Source of the DNA: CAIXQW01 sp046049675
GTDB lineage: Bacteria > Bacteroidota > Bacteroidia > Chitinophagales > Chitinophagaceae
Assembly (NCBI GenBank): GCA_046049675.1
Contig: JBJORA010000029.1
Span: 1 to 10,406 of the forward strand
DNA: 10,406 nucleotides
Direction of reading: 5' to 3'
In this document: one piece after another, positions 7,509 through 10,406 of the stretch
How positions within the stretch are numbered: position 1 is the first letter of the stretch
Layout: each line of letters begins with the position of its first letter
The notes under the pieces: model-generated
What the model saw: only the letters and a program-made list of their open reading frames with translations
Database searches by the model: none
Told to the model about the DNA's origin: nothing
Translations under genes and position numbers: made by a program

Positions 7509-7540
7509 TTTGGCGGTAGGTTAAGTTTGCTTTACCTTTG
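7509..7540 (+). promoter_or_regulatory. rRNA operon promoter P1
   Basis: TTTG at 7509-7512 and TACCTTTG at 7533-7540 match the Bacteroidota -33 (TTTG) and -7 (TAnnTTTG) consensus exactly, separated by 20 nt. The expected start of transcription is near 7546, roughly 310 nt before 16S. Confidence 0.75.
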
Positions 7541-7624
7541 CATCCGCTTTTTGAATAACGGGGGTAGAAAAACAGGAGGATAGATTCTAGAAGAAGTCTT
7601 GAAACCGAAACAAAATACCGACTA

Positions 7625-7640
7625 AGTGACTAAGGTCACT
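7625..7640. promoter_or_regulatory. Inverted repeat between P1 and P2
   Basis: AGTGAC (7625-7630) and GTCACT (7635-7640) form a perfect 6-bp inverted repeat with the 4-nt spacer TAAG. It ends 8 bp before the P2 -33 element. It could bind a regulator of P2, or form a weak hairpin in transcripts started at P1. No T tract follows directly, so it is unlikely to be a terminator. Confidence 0.35.
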
Positions 7641-7648
7641 AAATTAAA

Positions 7649-7679
7649 TTTGGTCAGTATAGAATTAATTCTACCTTTG
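7649..7679 (+). promoter_or_regulatory. rRNA operon promoter P2, with a palindrome in its core
   Basis: TTTG at 7649-7652 and TACCTTTG at 7672-7679, 19 nt apart, again match the Bacteroidota consensus exactly; the -7 octamer is identical to that of P1. Transcription should start near 7685, about 170 nt before 16S. The perfect 14-bp palindrome TAGAATTAATTCTA (7660-7673) fills the right half of the spacer and covers the first two bases of the -7 box. A protein bound there would block RNA polymerase, but the A/T-rich palindrome may also be fortuitous. Confidence 0.75.
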
Positions 7680-7714
7680 CACTCCCAAACGAAAAAAGGG
7701 AAAACAGAAACGAA

Positions 7715-7742
7715 AAAAACGAAAGTTTTTGAAGTTCTTTGA
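7715..7742 (+). promoter_or_regulatory. Leader antitermination-like module: GNRA hairpin then boxA
   Basis: AAAAAC (7715-7720), the tetraloop GAAA (7721-7724) and GTTTTT (7725-7730) form a 6-bp hairpin. Two nucleotides later comes AGTTCTTTGA (7733-7742), similar to the enterobacterial boxA core (GCTCTTTA). Hairpin followed by boxA is the order of the rrn antitermination signal recognised by the Nus factors in E. coli. The same arrangement recurs before 23S. Function is inferred from position and recurrence. Confidence 0.5.
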
Positions 7743-7773
7743 AAGACGGAAACAACAGTAAAATTCAAAGTAA
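7739..7773 (+). other. Left strand of the 16S processing stem
   Basis: GGAAACAACAGTA (7748-7760) is perfectly complementary to TACTGTTGTTTCC (9427-9439) beyond the 3' end of 16S. TTGAAAGA (7739-7746) also pairs with TCTTTCAA (9443-9450), and AAGTAA (7768-7773) may pair with TTACTT (9419-9424). The helix would loop out the whole 16S RNA, as RNase III processing stems do in other bacteria. Its outer part overlaps the last four bases of the boxA-like motif. Confidence 0.85.
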
Positions 7774-7823
7774 GGAATATCCTTATCATTTGAACCACAG
7801 GTAATTACGCTAAATTTTATTAT

Positions 7824-7846
7824 TATTTGATTAGTCAAATCAAATA
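7824..7846 (+). other. Hairpin just upstream of the 16S 5' end
   Basis: TATTTGATT (7824-7832) and AATCAAATA (7838-7846) form a perfect 9-bp stem with a 5-nt loop. A shorter alternative (ATTTGA, loop TTAG, TCAAAT) uses overlapping bases. It ends about 8 nt before the mature 16S start and may help 5' maturation. Confidence 0.5.
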
Positions 7847-7854
7847 TCTCTTTT

Positions 7855-9380
<1,526 letters not shown>

Positions 9381-9418
9381 TTAGAGCGAATCCCGACCTC
9401 GGTCGGGACAAAACATAA

Positions 9419-9450
9419 TTACTTGGTACTGTTGTTTCCATTTCTTTCAA
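9419..9450 (+). other. Right strand of the 16S processing stem
   Basis: TACTGTTGTTTCC (9427-9439) is the exact reverse complement of 7748-7760. After a 3-nt versus 1-nt internal loop, TCTTTCAA (9443-9450) pairs with 7739-7746. TTACTT (9419-9424) can pair with 7768-7773. In total 21 to 27 base pairs enclose the 16S gene. Confidence 0.85.
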
Positions 9451-9464
9451 TTAGTTTCATTACT

Positions 9465-9482
9465 AGTTCTTTAAAATATTGC
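9465..9482 (+). promoter_or_regulatory. Second boxA-like motif, before tRNA-Ile
   Basis: AGTTCTTTAA (9465-9474) continues as AATATTGC. Over 18 nt it agrees at 15 positions with the copy before 23S (9866-9883). Unlike the other two copies it lacks a good GNRA hairpin upstream; only a 4-bp TAGT/ACTA stem overlaps it. Confidence 0.45.
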
Positions 9483-9495
9483 CTTAGGGTTTAAT

Positions 9496-9569
9496 AGGCT
9501 CGTAGCTCAGTTGGTTAGAGCGCTACACTGATAATGTAGAGGTCACCAGTTCAAATCTGGTCGGGCCTA
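9496..9569 (+). tRNA. tRNA-Ile (anticodon GAU)
   Basis: The 74-nt cloverleaf has acceptor arms AGGCTCG (9496-9502) and CGGGCCT (9562-9568) with one G-U pair, a D arm in GTAGCTCAGTTGGTTAGAGC, the anticodon stem CTACA/TGTAG around the loop CTGATAA (anticodon GAT in DNA), the T arm ACCAG/CTGGT around TTCAAAT, and discriminator A9569. The CCA end is not encoded (CTC follows). Ile-GAU in the 16S-23S spacer is standard, as is the neighbouring Ala-UGC. Confidence 0.97.
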
Positions 9570-9647
9570 CTCTTAATCGCTGTACATTCAACCACCAACT
9601 GATTTCAGCCCACACCTCACACACAAACCCACACTCACACCCTATAC
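9570..9647 (+). other. Spacer between the two tRNA genes
   Basis: The 78-nt spacer has a striking strand asymmetry: 9609-9647 contains no G and is rich in CA dinucleotides (CCCACACCTCACACACAAAC and onward). It should stay unstructured in the transcript, which could expose the tRNA ends to processing enzymes. Confidence 0.5.
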
Positions 9648-9724
9648 GGGGGGTTAGCTCAGCTGGCTAGAGCACCTGCCTTGCACGCAGGGGGTCATCG
9701 GTTCGACTCCGATATCCTCCACCA
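9648..9724 (+). tRNA. tRNA-Ala (anticodon UGC)
   Basis: The acceptor arm GGGGGGT (9648-9654) pairs with ATCCTCC (9714-9720) through two G-U wobbles. The D arm lies in TAGCTCAGCTGGCTAGAGC. The anticodon stem CCTGC/GCAGG holds the loop CTTGCAC (anticodon TGC in DNA), and the T arm is ATCGG/CCGAT around TTCGACT. Discriminator A9721 is followed by CCA at 9722-9724, so the 3' CCA appears to be encoded, in contrast to tRNA-Ile; a chance CCA cannot be excluded. Confidence 0.96.
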
Positions 9725-9844
9725 GTGGGTTAGCATTAATACTAACTCCTAATGAGGTCGCTAGGATCTCTGTATAACAACTCACATTAATTTAGTTATC
9801 CTAAGGTATAGATATTATGGCTTGACCGCCACATTATCAGCTAC

Positions 9845-9875
9845 GTTCAGAGCAATCTGAGCAAAAGTTCTTTGA
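9845..9875 (+). promoter_or_regulatory. Spacer antitermination-like module: GNRA hairpin then boxA
   Basis: GTTCAGA (9845-9851), the tetraloop GCAA (9852-9855) and TCTGAGC (9856-9862) form a 7-bp stem with one G-U pair. Three nucleotides later comes AGTTCTTTGA (9866-9875), identical to the leader copy at 7733-7742. After short differing spacers both copies reach GGAAA. E. coli rrn operons also carry boxA in the leader and again in the 16S-23S spacer, so this probably keeps RNA polymerase termination-resistant through 23S. Confidence 0.55.
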
Positions 9876-9955
9876 CATATTGGAAATATTCTCATTACTA
9901 TCATAATAATTCATAGCAATTTAGTGGTGGTAACTGAGCACAAATCATACTACAA

Positions 9956-9975
9956 TGTGTGTAGAAATACACACA
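9956..9975 (+). other. GAAA-loop hairpin before 23S
   Basis: TGTGTGTA (9956-9963), loop GAAA (9964-9967) and TACACACA (9968-9975) form a perfect 8-bp stem with a GNRA tetraloop, ending about 10 nt before the 23S 5' end. Its place mirrors the hairpin before 16S (7824-7846). A role in 5' maturation or as a protein-binding site is inferred. Confidence 0.55.
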
Positions 9976-9985
9976 CAATAAGATA

Positions 9986-10406
<421 letters not shown>

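Larger units (their letters stand above)
7465..7854 (+). other. Upstream region and leader of the rRNA operon
   Basis: These 390 nt contain no credible gene. They hold, in order, two tandem promoters (7509-7540 and 7649-7679), an inverted repeat between them (7625-7640), a palindrome inside the second promoter (7660-7673), an A/G-rich leader, a GNRA hairpin plus boxA-like motif (7715-7742), the left strand of the 16S processing stem (7739-7760, perhaps to 7773) and a hairpin just before the 16S 5' end (7824-7846). No intrinsic terminator for the upstream lipoprotein gene is visible, so read-through into the rRNA operon is possible. Confidence 0.8.
9381..9495 (+). other. Spacer between 16S and tRNA-Ile
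   Basis: This segment contains a GC-rich hairpin (TCCCGACC 9391-9398, loop TC, GGTCGGGA 9401-9408), the right strand of the 16S processing stem (9427-9450, perhaps from 9419) and the second boxA-like motif (9465-9474). No T tract follows the hairpin, and the operon continues, so it is not a terminator; a structural role beside the processing stem is more likely. Confidence 0.7.
9725..9985 (+). other. Spacer between tRNA-Ala and 23S
   Basis: This 261-nt spacer has no gene. It contains the second hairpin-boxA module (9845-9875), a hairpin near the 23S 5' end (9956-9975), and probably the left strand of the 23S processing stem, whose partner lies outside the window. A weaker imperfect inverted repeat (TAGGAT...ATAAC against GTTATCCTA, about 9762-9803) is also present. 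Confidence 0.6.

Noticed and set aside
7574..7582. AGGAGGA sequence between the rRNA promoters
   Set aside because: It looks like a strong Shine-Dalgarno motif, but no start codon with a meaningful frame follows, and genes in this organism do not use such motifs.
9391..9408. GC-rich hairpin after 16S as an intrinsic terminator
   Set aside because: It has no following T tract and lies inside the rRNA operon, upstream of tRNAs and 23S that must be transcribed.

Overview
The window is a chromosomal segment from a low-GC member of the Bacteroidota. The 16S rRNA, the Bacteroidota-type promoters (TTTG, 19-20 nt, TAnnTTTG), the absence of Shine-Dalgarno sequences before the protein genes and the gene order parA-parB-DUF5683-dapB all agree with this. 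The 16S looks most like Chitinophagales/Chitinophagaceae, but I judged that by eye and did no alignment. There is no sign of a phage, transposase, CRISPR array or plasmid; this is core-genome sequence.

Layout. Positions 1-236 are non-coding and hold a strong A/T-rich hairpin embedded in what looks like an interspersed intergenic repeat. From 237 to 3387 a tightly packed minus-strand operon runs parA, parB, a DUF5683 membrane protein and dapB, with gaps of 12 and 6 nt and one 29-nt overlap. It joins chromosome partitioning to lysine/peptidoglycan precursor synthesis. A UPF0173-type metallo-beta-lactamase-fold hydrolase (3618-4301, minus) lies upstream of parA. A deoxyhypusine-synthase-family enzyme (4481-5455, plus) is transcribed away from it. 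This gene converges with prmC (5482-6345, minus), and prmC diverges from a secreted lipoprotein gene (6382-7464, plus).

From 7465 to the end lies the 5' part of a ribosomal RNA operon: two tandem promoters, a leader, a complete 16S rRNA, a spacer with tRNA-Ile(GAU) and tRNA-Ala(UGC), and the first ~420 nt of 23S rRNA. The non-coding parts are richly structured. A 13-bp perfect plus 8-bp helix joins the two flanks of 16S, as expected of an RNase III-type processing stem. The motif AGTTCTTT(G/A)A occurs three times, and the copies before 16S and before 23S are each preceded, 2-3 nt away, by a hairpin with a GNRA tetraloop. That is the order of the boxB-boxA antitermination signal of enterobacterial rrn operons.

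The items most worth a second look are the DHS-like enzyme (its textbook substrate, eIF5A, does not exist in bacteria), the hairpin-boxA modules, the palindrome inside the second rRNA promoter, and the repeat at the left edge. I found no convincing new multi-gene system.
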